This document shows, piece after piece, positions 11,501 through 24,238 of a DNA stretch of 64,000 nt (positions are counted from its first letter, which is position 1; every line of letters begins with the position of its first letter). The DNA comes from Diphasiastrum complanatum (taxonomy: Eukaryota; Streptophyta; Lycopodiopsida; Lycopodiales; Lycopodiaceae), in assembly GCA_029204225.1 (NCBI GenBank), contig CM055092.1:45392087-45456086 (forward strand). The letters are read 5' to 3'. A program made the translations under genes and the position numbers. The notes under the pieces are model-generated. The model had not been told where the DNA came from. It saw nothing but the letters and a program-made list of their open reading frames with translations, and did not search any database.

Positions 11501-13789
11501 CAATATCAATAAGCTCATGCTGTCTTTGAGAGCAAGATACCTTACGCTTTATTTTGGCAGAGGAACCGAAAGAGAATAGCCTTCCTTCTAATATACAGGG
11601 ACTATTGATTTCCTTTGAAAACGAAGACTGACCTGAGGCACACAATTCGATTTTGGTATATAGTTACCTTGTATGTAGGAAAAAGAAATGTACTTCACCT
11701 TTGATTTTGTGAGAGGTCCACCAAATTGGTGCCTTCATCAAAGTGGTGAATCGAAGTTTGAATTTGTTAGAACAATGATCCTCCTCAATGTCTAAGTTCA
11801 TATCAAAGACAAAAGTACTTTTTGTACCTTTACTTCCATCATAAATGTCAACATTGAGCAAATTTTTCTTGAGGTTATGGCAGGTGGAGGACGACTTAGA
11901 GAAGAGGAAGATGTCCCATCTCTCACCAAACTTGATAATTGTGATGAATTTTAAGAGCTACAATTTATTCTTTGCATTAAATTTTGCTTGAACAAATAAT
12001 ATTGTAGTTATTAATTTTCTTTTCAACTCGTGGGGATAACAATATGAGAGATCTTCATTAAAAGCTATGATGGTTTCAACTGGTCTAACTATGAGCAGTA
12101 ATTAAAACAGACAAGGCCAATTCTATCAATTTAATTCAAAGATGTAAAGATCTTTGTAGAACACATAGAAAAGAGTAGCTTCTCATGAATATTTAGAAGA
12201 AAGTCACGTCTTATAAAGTGGACTCTCATTATATGAAGAACATTGACAGTAAATCTTGTCAATCAGGTGCTCACTGATATTTAAAATATGAATGTTATTT
12301 ATTGAAGGTGACTCAATGGGAATAGTTTGACTAGACACACAAGCAATTATTATCTTTTGCAAGACTATTGTTCTTAGCGATAGATTCCCACTACTAAAAT
12401 ATGTAGCAATTATCCACATGCATCTAGGAGTAAGCCAGAATTTGGCTTTTTCTTAATCATAAAATTGCTTCAAAACAAAACCTTATGCAATCAGAAACCC
12501 TTGTATATCTGAAAAACATAATGTGAAACGTCCCCACGAGCTTAAATTTTGAGAGTGCAATTAATTTTTGCAGAACATTTGTTGGTGTGGGTATTCCACG
12601 CTTAGAAATTCCATGCATAACTGCTGAATGTTAGTTGATGCTTGCGGTTGCACATGTGGAGTACTTAAGAATATCTTCAAGAGCAAGGATGGAGCCATCA
12701 AGGCTCACTTACATTGACAAGGAAGCAGCAAATGGAAGGTATAGCCTCATCATTTCTAACTCATTTTGATGAAGACCCAACTTGTATTGATGAAAAAAAA
12801 ACACTAGCATGGCACACCACACTGAAGATTGTGAGTGTGGCACATCCATCCTGCCATGCAAATTTTTTTTTCAAAAATAAGATTTCTGAAATTGCCACGT
12901 GTGGCAATATTACAAAGTGCAGTTTTTTGGAGTTGCCTTGGCGTGGCACTACCACGCCTGAATATATTAAGAATAATGTTAGCATAGAATTTCCACGACA
13001 TTTTTTGTGTTGATTTATCCTTAGATACCATAAAAAATTCATAACATTCGCTTGGGAGATTTTGATACAAATAAAGTTTTAGGTGCTCTTCTTTCTGTGA
13101 AGAATTGCCAAAAATTGGCAAATCTAGCTTGATAAAAAACCATGTAGAATAGTGTAAATTGTGTACACAAGTGGGTCCCGCACATGTGAGGCCATGATGC
13201 CACATGGGAAACCCATCCTAGTGTAGGTTAGGTCAAGTCAAGAGAGTTGGTCATGTCTATTTGGTGGTCATCCCTACTTTATAGGACCTACACCTAAGTT
13301 TAAGGTGAAAATTTGACCAACTAGCTACCTACCAAGCATAACTCTAGGATCTAGGCTAGGGTTTCATTTTAGGGCAAGAAGGGTGAGTTAACTTCCTTAT
13401 TACATGCTGGAAATCCACCTAACTTCAAGAAGGAAGTCGAATTTGCTATGTATTCCAAGCTCCCATAGTGAGAAGATAGAAACTTTTTGGAGCTCATTGG
13501 CAATCTCAAGCTAGTTCACTATGTACATTGAGTTTTTGTGATCCAAATGAAACCAAATCAATTTCTACTTGTTTCTCAGGTTGAAGGCTGTACTACAGCC
13601 TGTAGTACACACGTGTGGGCTCGGATTTTAATGTTTATCAATGCTTTTGATTGTTAATGCTTGTTGTTTGTCAAATTGCCAATCTAGATCAACTTTTTTG
13701 TGTCTAGTTTTTTTATAGATTGTTAAGCAAGCATCCAATCACTCTTGTGGATCTTTTGTAGATCCATTTCAAGGTAGAAAAGTGCACAT
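11501..13789. other. Intergenic stretch without recognised features
   Basis: Low-complexity AT-rich DNA. Short open frames at 12.7-13.2 kb resemble no family and overlap on both strands. No LTR ends or splice-supported exons were found. Confidence 0.4.
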
Positions 13790-14115
13790 CTATATAGTAT
13801 AAAACTATTTTAGAGAGATAATGTGCGAGCCATAAAAAGTGTGATGCTTTGCCGGCAAAAAATGTCACCCATTTGCAAAAGAAAAAGCTAAATAGGTTTT
13901 AAAATAATGGTAAAAAAACATAGCCTCCAAAAATATATAAACGCTCACAAGCAACTAGTACACACACACACACACACACACAAATACATACATACATATA
14001 TATCTATCTATATAGTATAAAACTATTTGTGTGACCTTGTGTGTGTGTTAGCAAAACTGTCACGCTTTGCCGGTATAAAACGTCTCACACACATGGGAAA
14101 AAAAACTAAATACGT
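13790..14115. repeat. Diverged direct repeat with a (CA)n tract between the copies
   Basis: TATAGTATAAAACTATTT at 13794-13811 recurs at about 14010. Each copy is followed about 40 bp later by a GCTTTGCCGG block and an AAAAAGCTAAATA-like block. The spacing of the copies is about 215 bp. A (CA)n run sits at 13961-13982. Confidence 0.5.
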
Positions 14116-14550
14116 GTGAGGATTATTTTGTCATGGTTTTATTTGTGTGTGAGTTGTGCCTATACATGTGGTAGGAGGATGCACCCATGGTGGCATGGGT
14201 GCATATTCCCACATGAACATCTTTTGGTTCAAAAATGTGGAATGGAATCTTTTATGCATGGAGTAGGATGCATGATATAGTATGCATCCATTTGGTAGGG
14301 CCGCCCAAAATTTTCATGGTGAAAGGTGTTAAACAAAAGAGACTTTCATTATCAAAGATTTCACTAAATTTGAAGGTCACTCTAAAGATTTTTTGGGTGA
14401 ACATACTTTCCACTGAAAAGGTTAAAATAAAAATGCATTTTCTATGAATGGAAAATCGGGTGTGAAGGGCTAGGAAGGCTTCAAAATGCAAGCCTGCTCA
14501 CCACTCTCCTTTTTTTTTTTTTTCCTTATGTCACTCCTACTTCCCCCACA

Positions 14551-14553
14551 TTG

Positions 14554-14630
<77 letters not shown>

Positions 14631-14667
14631 GAGTGGGGGCGTGGGGAGCGTGCGAGGGAGGGGACAT

Positions 14668-14706
<39 letters not shown>

Positions 14707-14739
14707 GCACACCCCCCCTTTCTCCCGTGCGCATGCATG

Positions 14740-14802
<63 letters not shown>

Positions 14803-14823
14803 ACACACCATCCATCATCGCTA

Positions 14824-14879
<56 letters not shown>
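14551..14879. repeat. Compound microsatellite (CT)n-(CT)n-(CA)n-(TA)n
   Basis: CT dinucleotides at about 14557-14628 and again at 14670-14704, CA at about 14750-14796 and TA at 14826-14879, with short unique spacers. The open frames in this stretch on both strands are products of the repeat and code for nothing. Confidence 0.95.
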
Positions 14880-14882
<3 letters not shown>

Positions 14883-15060
14883 TACTTTTTCTGCTAGTTC
14901 AGATCCCTGATGATGAGGAAGTTGTTGCTTTTGATCATTTGAAGGATGTTTTGTTCATACATTCCATTATCAAGAATTTACTTAGTGTGAGTGCCCAGCT
15001 TGCATCACTGTAGGCACCTAAAATCTTGCATCACGAGAAAAACAAAGACCATAGTCCTTT
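14880..15060 (+). pseudogene. Short copia pre-integrase fragment
   Basis: Codes for FDHLKDVLFIHSIIKNLLSV, which matches the copia region before the integrase (usual form: LHDVLYVPKLTKNLLSV). It ends at a stop and is fused to opposite-strand copia sequence. Confidence 0.55.
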
Positions 15061-15114
15061 GTCTGCTGTAGGTACTACAAGATCCTCTTGGAAAGTTTCC
15101 AGTGTGTAGGTCCT

Positions 15115-16045
15115 GGATTAATATTGAATTGACTCAATCTGAACATTGCGTAAGCAATGTCTGACTGTGTATTGTCTGCCAAGTACATCAATGAGCCAAT
15201 AAGCTGTAAGGCTTACTTTGCATTGCTTCCCGATCTGCATCATCTCTGGGACATTCTTCATTCGTCAACACTATGCCAGGAACCATCGGAGTATTTACTC
15301 CCTTGCAATTTGCCATCTGAAAATCATCAAGGATTTTCTGAATATATCTTGATTGGTGTAGATACAATCTTCCACCCTCAAGATCTATGTCAATCTACAA
15401 GCCTAGGTAGCATTTTGCTTCACCTAGGTCTGATAGTGCCTTGAAATATCTTCCTTCACCTGTGCAATCAATGTGTCGCTCTTTGACAGAATCAGTGTGT
15501 CATCAATGTAGACACCAATGATGATGATCTCACCATCTATGACTTTCACATAGACGTTGTAATTAGCCATTAAAGTCTGGAAGCCTAAGGATCTGAGAGC
15601 TTAATCTTTCTTCTTGTACCACTGCTCGTCAGACTGTTTCAATCCGTAGATGCTTCTCTGCATTCTGTAGGCATAGTCATCAAACGATTTACAGGTAAAC
15701 TCTAGTGACTGGTCCATGTAGACTTCTTCCTTCAAGTCTCCATGCAGAAAAACTGTCTTCTCGTCTACAATATGAATCTTTAGATTGTAGGCTGCTGCAT
15801 AAGCGAATAATATGCATATAGATGCATGCTTGATTATAGGAGAAACGGTTTCAGTGTAGTCAATACCATACTTCTACGAGAATCCTTTAGCAACTAGCCT
15901 GGCTTTGTATCTTGATACATTGTCATTTGGTCCATATTTGTACTTGTAGATTCATTTACACTTGACAGTCTTCTTGTTTCCTGGCACTGGTTCAAGAGTC
16001 CAGACCTTGTTCTTTTTCATGGAGTCCATCTCGTCTTCCATGCTC
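15115..16045 (-). pseudogene. Copia reverse transcriptase, degenerate
   Basis: Reading the minus strand from 16045: WIYKYKYGP, RYKARLVAKGFS, YTETVSPIIKHASI, FLHGDLKEEVYM, SIYGLKQS, and a catalytic box written VYIDDTLI. After these comes the CKGVNTPM region. Stop codons interrupt it. It is cut off at 16045 by an LTR of another family. Confidence 0.8.
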
Positions 16046-16050
16046 TTTTT

Positions 16051-16227
16051 TTGCTATGGAGCGAAAAAGGCGAAAAAGACGAAGGTGTCTAAAAATGATT
16101 TCTAAGTCATAGAAAATCTCAAAGGGGAAAAATGTGAAGGCCTAAAAATATGTTGTCGGCCTTCGGTTTTTCAGGATGCTCATTACTTAAACGATTTGTT
16201 TTAAGACTGAGCATAAGAAATATAACA
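16051..16227 (-). repeat. Truncated copia 3' LTR with polypurine tract
   Basis: On the minus strand it starts TGTTATATTTCTTATGC (16227 downwards), right after a purine tract (16228-16240). It includes AAAACCGAAGGCCG and TTTTTCGCTCCATAGC, which recur in the plus-strand LTR at 19309-20102. The other end is cut where it meets copia RT sequence. Confidence 0.65.
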
Positions 16228-16240
16228 CTCCCCCTTAATG

Positions 16241-17880
16241 TGGATCCTGAAAAATTTTTATCTTCAGATTTAACATATCATTAAATCTGAGATGTTTCTC
16301 CTTTGATAGAGCCTTTGTGAAGTAATCTACTGCCATGTAATTTGTTCTGCAGAAATCAATACTACTTCCTTACTGTGCACTTTCTCTCTAAGGTAGTGAG
16401 AGATAGCGCTATTGTGCTTTGATTGTCACAATAGATTGTTGTAGGAAGTGGTTGTGCAAGATTGAGGTTTGCAAGCAGTTGCCTAAGCCAGATCGCCTCT
16501 TTGGTTGCATTTGTGACAGCTATGTATTCGGATTCTGTTGGTGATAATGCAACTGAGGTTTGCTTCCGGCTATTCCATGAGATTGGGCCTGGGTTGTAAA
16601 AAAATACACATCCAAAAGTTGATTTTTTGGTGTCAACATCTCCTGCCCAATCTGCGTTTGTGTAGGCTTCAAGGATATTGGCAGTTTGGTTGCCTCCATA
16701 GCAGATGCTGAGAGTTGTCGTTGCTTGAATGTACTTCATGACCTTTGTTAGCGCTTTTCAATGAGCTACGCCTAGATTTAATAGGAACTGGCTGAGTGTA
16801 CTGATCGAATATGCAAGGTCTGGTCGCATGCAGATCATTGCATACATCAGTGAGCTGATGATGGATTGAAACGGATAGCGCTTCACCTCCTCCTTTTCAG
16901 CCTCAGTTTGAGGAGATTATTCCTTTGATAGTTTTAGTCCAGGGTCTAGTGGAAAGTGACTGGGTTTGCAGTTGGCCATTCCATACTTTTCCAACACGTT
17001 GTTGAGATATCGTTGCTGACTGATAAAGATTTCTGCTTGGTCGATCTCGTTGAATTTGGATTTCGAGACAATAGTGGGCTGTCATCTTGTATTCTTGGGC
17101 CAGCATGCACTTTGTGTCCTTCATCAGATTCAGATTATTACTGAATAAGAGTGTATCATCTACGTAGAGAGTGATGATGATGAAGTATTCTGATACAGAT
17201 TTGAAGTAAACATTCGAGTCTGCTGAGTTTGAAATAAAACCATTTTCTATCAGAAATGCATTGACCTTCTAGAACCAGGCTCTAGGTGGTTGTTTCAGCC
17301 CGTAGAGCACCTTGTGAATTCTGCATACAAGGTGCTGTTGCTTGCCATTGAGCTTGTATTCCTCTGGTTGCGTCATGTAGATTTCCTCTTCGATAGTTCC
17401 TTTGAGGAAAGCAGTCTGAACATCCATCTGATGAACTTCGAGATCTGCTATAGCTGCAAAGGAGAGGAGTACGCGGATCGAAGCATGTTTGATGATTGGG
17501 CTGAAGGTTTCTGAATAATCCGGATCTAAAATCTGGGAATAGCCTTTGGCGACTAGCCTGGCCTTGTAACGATTTAGCCTTCCTTCAACGTCGTACTTTG
17601 CCTTGAATATCCATTTGCATGGAATTGGATTTCGATCCTTTGGCAGCTCAGTGAGTGTCCATGTTTGATTCTTCAACAGAGAATAAAATTCAGTGTCCAT
17701 CGCTAATTTCCACTGGTCAGCATCAGGAGTAGACATCGCCTCAGAAACTATGGTCCGCTCTAGAGGAGTGGACACACAAGTCGTCCATAAGGCTTTTCTC
17801 ATCTTTCTTTTCCCATCTTTGAAGGCATGACTCATCACTCGTTGGAAAGTGTTGGGAGTGCAGAATCTAAATGGCATCAC
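16241..17880 (-). pseudogene. Copia RT and RNase H, degenerate
   Basis: Upstream (17880-17269) is RT with WTLTELPKDRNPIPCKWIFK, RYKARLVAKGYSQ, HQMDVQTAFLKGTIEEEIYM and LYGLKQPPRAWF. Downstream (16740-16362) is RNase H with AYTNADWAGDVDTKKST, SPTESEYIAVTNATKEAIWL and IYCDNQSTIALS. The stretch between them (17268-16741) has the SADSNVYFKSVSEYFIIITLYVDDTL region and stops. The 3' LTR at 16051-16227 belongs to it. Gag and integrase are gone; gypsy DNA abuts at about 17900. Confidence 0.85.
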
Positions 17881-17914
17881 TCTATATGCATACGTTTCTC
17901 ACTCATTGGAGAAT

Positions 17915-19330
17915 GCAGTTTTGTGCCGATCTTATGAGACTATCTGCACCTTATTATAGCCACTAAACCCATCTAGAAAGTTGTAGGCTTCTACTCCGAC
18001 TATTCTCTCTAACACATTTTTCATGAATGGTAGAGAAAAATGGTCCTTGTTGGTAACTGAATTCAGTTTCTTGTAGTCCACACAGATTTTAAATTTTCTA
18101 TTTTTCTTAAGTACTACCATGATAGGCGATATCCACTCTGTGTGTTCCATCTCATAGATGAATCCTACATCTAGAAGCTTTTTCAACTCTTCTTGGATTA
18201 GCTAGGCGTAGTGCGGATTAGATCGATAAGGCCTACAAACAGCGGGTTTCGCTCCATCAACCAGTGGAATGGTGTGAACCACAACATCTGGCGATATGCC
18301 CTTTAGCTCAGCATAATTTCAAGCAAGACAGTTGTGATATTTGCGAAGAAGGGCCTCAAGATCTTTGAGTTCCTCTCCTACGTCTTCTCCAACAGATACC
18401 ATACAACTTTCCTCTCTCTTCTCAACTAGATCTATCTCTTTAATGCAGGCATGACCTTTGTAAACGTTGGCTCCTTGGGAGGTGTCTTCTATTGGTTCTC
18501 TCTTAGCTTTGGGCATGACCACTACCACAAATCCATTTCGCAATCCTTGAAGTACTGTGGCACGTCATGTGCAGGCTTTGGTTCTTCGACGGTGTCTTGT
18601 CTGATTTTATCATGTAATTCCTGGTTGGTCATGAACTCAGTCTTGATCTCTCGTTTATCACTCTTAGCTTTCCACTCAACAGTTTTAGCCTTATACACGT
18701 TCTCGAAGCCGGTTGGTGGTTAGCTGATTGTTTATTCCCATCCTTTTCAAAGCTTGATCAAGTTTCTTGACGCTCTTAGATGGCTTCATCTAGATCTACA
18801 AAGGTGATGGGAGCTTTTTCTTTCAGAGAGCCTTCAGATGGGAGATCCGAAGTAATCGGCTCTTTTTCCTTGGTATGTGTTGATGATCAATCTTAACTGC
18901 AGAATCGCGATTCTGTAGGACGACACGATTATGTCCCCAATTGTAAAGAGCTTGTGACGTCTTGAGCCATGGTCTACCTTGTAGGACACTACAGGATTGG
19001 TAATATTCAGGCAAGTCCAAGATTACGAAATTTATCACGAAATGAATTCTGGCTACTTTGGTGTATACTTCCTTGGCTATGCCCAACGGTTTCACACTGG
19101 ATTGGTCAGTTAATCGGATCGTAAAAGGAGCGCTTAGCATGTAAGTCCTCATTCATGATAAAAACTTGGAGGAGATGATGCTCACTCCGGATCCTCCATC
19201 AACTATGGCTGATTCCTGCGACAACTCTCGATGTGTGATTGGGATGGTTACGTGCTTGACATCTTTCTCCCATCCTACACCTACTTGGTGGACTAGTTGT
19301 GATCCCTCTATTAGATTTCTTATGCTCAGC
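17915..19330 (-). pseudogene. Ty3/gypsy protease and reverse transcriptase fragment
   Basis: On the minus strand, 19330-18823 codes for a retropepsin-like domain (ESAIVDGGSGVSIIS) followed by GRPWL. A linker follows (18723-18319), and then RT at 18186-17932: LLDVGFIYEMEHTEWISPIM, KNRKFKICVDYKKLNSVT and LDGFSGYNKVQI. There are several in-frame stops and the RT is cut off before its YxDD box. The order protease then RT, with no integrase between them, marks it as gypsy rather than copia. Confidence 0.8.
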
Positions 19331-20102
19331 CTTAAAACAAATCGTTCAAGTAATGAGCATCTTGAAAAACCGAAGGCCGCCGACAACATATTTTTAGGCC
19401 TTCCCATTTTTCCCCTTTGAGATTTTCTATGACTTAGAAATCATTTTTAGGCACCTTCGCCTTTTTCGCTCCATAGCAAAAAATGCGACACACTAGCCAA
19501 GTGGCCAGAATACCTTAGAAATAATTTTTAAAACACATTCATCTTTTTCACCTTTTTCGCTCCTTAGCAAAAAATGCGACACACTGATCAAGTGGCCAGA
19601 ATACCTTAGAAATCATTTTAAGGCACTTTCGTCTTTTTTTGTATTTTTGTTGACCGACTTCGCCAATGGACGGGTAACCCTAAAAACAACTGGACAAACA
19701 AATATCCCAAAGGCGGTTGACGGTCACCAACTTTTTTACATATGCAAAGACTGGCATAAATAGCCTTAAAGGCTTGTAAGATATTTCCTCTCTTGTAAAT
19801 CTCTATATTAGCTGAAACAAACTATGTAAGTGTTAATTTTAAAATTTCTCTTTTAATCAAAGTTATCTGTAGCCAGCGTTATCAGCTCAGCAAGCTGAAG
19901 TTATTACTTCAAGCCATTGTACTCATTGTTGATTTTGATCAGAGTGCAATTTTTGTCTCACTACTGCGTTGTTCATTTGCGCAAATTGTATGAATTCTTC
20001 AATTTGAATATTTCTGCTGCTAACTGTTGTGTTTCCGTTCCTACACGCCTATGCTTTGAGCAACCGAGCCTCCGTTGCTCTCACAACCACCGTTTTACGA
20101 CA
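19309..20102 (+). repeat. Copia 5' LTR, about 790 bp
   Basis: Starts near TTAGATTTCTTATGCTCAG, equivalent to the LTR start at 16227, and ends CGACA at 20102. The primer site follows at once. Inside, a roughly 100-bp segment (TTTTTCGCTCC, TAGCAAAAAATGCGACACAC, AAGTGGCCAGAATACCTTAG) is repeated in tandem at about 19450-19620. Confidence 0.7.
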
Positions 20103-20113
20103 TGGTATTAGAG
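20103..20113 (+). promoter_or_regulatory. Retrotransposon primer binding site
   Basis: TGGTATTAGAG directly after the LTR end CA: the initiator-Met-tRNA site with one mismatch to TGGTATCAGAG. Confidence 0.7.
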
Positions 20114-20659
20114 TAGGCATTTTAGTAATCTACACTTTTACTGCGGATTATCAGTCTTGTTTCTATCAAGACATATTTCTAGCAAATGCGCTGCCAACAG
20201 TATTCCGACAATCGTTGTTTCTACCAACGATCTTGTTCAACTATAAAGAATTGTGGCACATCGTTGATGGCACAGAACTAAACCAGATGGTGATGCAACC
20301 GTCATCACCAAGTTTGCCATGATCACCCTCAACATAAAGGACACTCAGATCAGCCACATACGTGCTGCTCAGACAGCTAAGGATGCATGGGACATCCTAG
20401 CAACTCTCTACAACATTAGAGACGTTACATCCAAGCTCCATCTGAGGAATAAATTCTTCAACCTCAGAATGTCTGAAGCAGATAGTGTTTTGAGCCACTC
20501 AACACTTTCAAATATCTTATGGAGTAGATGACTGCAATTGACTCAGTCATAGAAGATTCTGATGCACTCATGACTCTATTATTGAGTCTACCTGAAGCCT
20601 ATAAAAATTGGATAATGGCAATTTCTACCCAGGAGCACCTCACTCTATCAAGAGTAATC
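20114..20659 (+). pseudogene. Copia gag fragment, interrupted by a second copia element
   Basis: Gag core with IKDTQISHIRAAQTAKDAWD, ILATLYNIRDVTSKLHL and, after a frameshift, EDSDALMTLLLSLPEAYK, ISTQEHLTLSRVI. It stops at 20659, where the LTR TGTGAAG of the opposite-strand element begins. No clear continuation was found on the far side at 25812. Confidence 0.8.
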
Positions 20660-20950
20660 TGTGAAGTTTTTAGCACATGTGAACTTCACCACACACCCTA
20701 CAGGATCTTACTGAGGTGTTGTGATTGCACAAGATTGATCAAAGAATAGTATGCTTGAAAAATCTAAGGCAAGAGCACAATGGCATACATCTGATGAAAA
20801 AATCTAACTCTTTACTATGAGAAATGAATGTCAGAAATAATTCTAAGTGTTCAGTATGGGAAAAAGAGGCTGCTCTTGAGTAGAGAGAGAAAATCATACA
20901 TAGAAAACTTGGGTAGAGAGAGAATGAGTCCAAAACACCAAAATCTCACA
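20660..20950 (-). repeat. 3' LTR of the copia element at 20660-25811
   Basis: Nearly identical to 25411-25811 along its length, but with only four AG units where the other LTR has about 56, and without a few bases near the end. Confidence 0.85.
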
Positions 20951-20979
20951 CACTTAAGCTCCAAAAGTAGCCTTTTGAT

Positions 20980-23900
20980 CCATATTGTGGTTGTAAGAGA
21001 TTTGTATTCAGCTTCACAGGATGATAAGGAAATAGTTGCCTGCTTCTTTGACAGGCAAGAAACCAAATTTCCTCCAAGAAATATAGTGTAAGCACTTGTG
21101 GATTTCCTATCCAGCCTGTCTCCTGCAAAATCTAAATCTGAAAAAGCAATTAAAGTCAGATCTTCTCCTTCATAGTATAGTCCATAATCCAAGGTAGAAG
21201 ATATATACCTCAAGACTCTTTTAGCCAACTTCCAATGATATAACTTTGGATCCTGCATGTGTTGACTTAGCTTATGAACACAAAAGCTTAGATCAGGCCT
21301 AGTCACTGTTAACCAAATAAGTGAGCCAATAAGACTCCTATAAAGAGTGATCTCCTCAAAGGATTTTTCATCATCTTTAATAAGAACTTTTACAGTGTGC
21401 TCCATAGGTGTATCTATGCCTTTACAGTTCTCCATATGAATTTTTTTGAGCATGGAAAGTGCATATATACTTTGGCTTATAAATGCATGACCTTTCCAAA
21501 AATCTATTTCAAGGCCAAGAATATAGTGAAGAACTCCTAAGTCCTACATTTTAAACTCAGTACCAAGTGCATGCTTAGTTTCTTCAACTAACTTTTCACT
21601 GTTTCCAGAAAGAATGATATCATCTACATAGATGAGAAGAATAATTACAAAGCTATCTACAAACTTATAATATAGAGAAGGGTCATATTCACTTAGACAA
21701 AATCCGAGTGATATGAGATAAGAATTGAGCCTTGCATACCAAGATCTTGGTGCCTGTTTCAGTCCATACAGACTTTTGAACAAAAGACAAACTTTTGATT
21801 CATCACCTTCCTTCACAAAACCTGGAGGTTGCTCCATATAAATCTCTTCCTCAAGGTAACCATTGAGAAATGCATTAGAAACATCAAACTAGAACATACT
21901 CCATTTGTGAAAACATGCAAGAGAGATGAGTATTCGAATTGTTACCATCTTTGCAACTAGTGCAAAGGTATTTTCATAATCAAGACCTTTAATCTGAGAG
22001 TAGCCTTTCGCACAAATTCTTGCTTTATACTTATTGATAGATCCATCATGATTCTACTTGATTCTGAATACCCACTTACATCCGATCACATGCATGTTGT
22101 TTGGTGGCTCCACAAGCTCCCATGTGTTATTTGACATCAAGGCTTCAAATTCTTGGGTCATTGCTTCAACCGACTTCTTAGATTGAAAAGCTTCTTGGAC
22201 ATCCTTAGGCTCTTCATCTGATATAAAAAGTGCATGATAGGAAGTTTCACCTTCCACTTGCCTTCCTTCTTCATCATATGTGAGACTCTTTGGCTCAGAT
22301 CTTGCTCGTGTAGATCTTCTTGGTGTGATAGCTTGAATCTGTTCCTCCTCAAGCCTCGGTCTCACCTCTTCTTGAACAGCATCAAGGTTGATGATTGATC
22401 TTGCATGAGCCTCTTTGATCTGAACATCATCCAAGTTAAATTTCTGATCTTCATGGAAGACCACATCTCTACTAACAACATTTTTGTCAGTACAGGGCAA
22501 ATAAATCTTGTATGCTTTTTTAGTAGATGCATAACCTACAAAAATTCCTTTTACGGCACTAGGATCTTCCTTCTTCCTAGTTTCTATAGGTACATGCACA
22601 AAGCATACACAGCCAAAAATCCTAAGATGATCTACCTTAGGCTTTTCTTATACAACATCTCAAATGGTGTCTTTCCTCCTATTGCAAGATTTGGAAGCCT
22701 ATTACAAAGATAGTTTGCACATGCAACTGCCTCTCCCCAAAATTCTTTAGGCAGAGAAGCTTCCAACCTAATGGCTTTTGCACATTTACACAAAGTTCTA
22801 TTTTTTCTCTCAACAACTCCATTTTGCTGAGGAGTATATGAACAAGATAACTCTCTTTGAATATTCTCTCTCTCACAAAAGTCTTTAAACTTATTGGAAG
22901 TGTATTCCCCTCCACTATCACTTCTTAAAGCTTTTATCTTGAAAGGAAACTGCTTCTCTACATAAGCTTTAAAAGTAAGAAAAACATCATAAACCATAGC
23001 TTTTGAAGACATCATATAGATCCAAGAAGGTCTTGTATAATCATTTACAAAAGAGACAAAGCAGTTGGCTCCTCCTTTGCTCTTAGTTGATGAGAAATGA
23101 ACATCTGAGTGTACAAGTTCAAATGGTTGCTTTGTCTTGATACTTGATCTAGGAAAGGGCCTTCTGTGTGACTTTGCCAGCACACAAGCTTCACAAGGTA
23201 GAAGCTCCTTTGACAGTGTCTTTGGTAGACCAACATCTTTTCCTTATTTGACCATAGATTGCATGGCTTTGAAATTGGGATGACCCAATCTCTTATGCCA
23301 CAGATCCTCCTGTAGAACCTTGGTCTCATAAGCAATATCTGAAATGTTAGCACTCTCCCTAGAATCTAGTTTGTACAACTTACCAATTCTAGATCCTCTA
23401 GCAATAGCTTCATTTTCTCTTGAGATTATACACTTGTCAACTTGAAACTTGACATCCAATCCACTATTAAACAATTGTCCTACACTAATGAGATTCTTAG
23501 TCAATTTAGGTACATACAGTACATCATGTAAGCAAAAAGATTTTGATGATGATGCATGTAATAAAATACTACCTATTCCTTCAATCCTACACTCTACATC
23601 ATTAGCAGTATAGATTGACCTTTTTGCACCTAAATATGGCATGAGATTAGTGAAAGAGTTCCTAGAACTAGACATGTGGGAACTAGCCCCACTATCTATC
23701 CACCAGACTTCTTCATTCTTAAAAGAGAAAGATGAAAAAGTAGACATCATTAATGAATCCTCTCTTTCACTCTCTACACCCTCACACTCATCCTCATTAG
23801 TAAGGTTAGCTTGCTTAGATTGGTTCTTCTTCTTGAAACAGTTTGATGCATAATGTCCTTTCTTTCCACAGAAAAAACACTTGATCTTTGACAGCTTCTT

Positions 23901-24160
23901 CTTGCCACTGGATGTTGCACCTTGTGAGGACTTATCCTCACCACCTTCTTTGGCTTTGTCCTTCTTGAAGTATTGTTGTCCTTTGCCCTTGCCTCTTGAC
24001 TTGTCTCTGATGAAGAGTGCTTTGTCATCTCCACCATCTTTCAATGAAAGTCTATTGATCCTCAACATCTTGTTCTCTTGTCTGCTTTCTTCAGCAATGA
24101 GAACACCTTGCAGTGTCTCCAAGGATGGAAGATCCTCTCTGACAGCATAAGTCTGCACAA
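20980..24160 (-). pseudogene. Copia pol remnant (zinc knuckle, protease, integrase, RT, RNase H)
   Basis: From upstream: zinc knuckle CFFCGKKGHYASNC (about 23890); protease WWIDSGASSHMSSS (about 23700); GAG-pre-integrase LWHKRLGHPNFKAM; integrase with LVHSDVHF, FVNDYTRPSWIYMM, ALRSDSGGEYTS and QQNGVVERKNRTL; a basic linker; RT with CKWVFRIK, YKARICAKGYSQI, FDVSNAFLNGYLEEEIYM, SLYGLKQAPRSWY and the catalytic box LIYVDDIILSG; RNase H with FSDLDFAGDRLDRKST and SLSSCEAEYKSL. At least five stops or shifts break it. The metal-binding and catalytic motifs are still readable, so decay is moderate. Confidence 0.9.
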
Positions 24161-24238
24161 TATTGTCATACTCATCTCTAAGTCCATTTAGGACTACTCG
24201 AACAAGTTCAGTGTTCTTAAGAGCATCACTAATACCAG

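Noticed and set aside
12714-13205. Overlapping open frames on both strands (about 93-133 codons)
   Set aside because: Mutually overlapping, low-complexity composition, no recognisable domain or splice support.
14470-14910. Five overlapping open frames on both strands of about 60-120 codons
   Set aside because: They translate dinucleotide repeats (Ser-Leu, Thr-His, Cys-Val, Arg-Glu runs) and carry no gene signal.
18900-18915. Perfect 16-bp palindrome CAGAATCGCGATTCTG, like the GAATCGCGATTC transposon motif
   Set aside because: It lies inside continuous gypsy coding sequence (VVLQNRDSAVKI) with no element ends or core nearby; probably coincidence.
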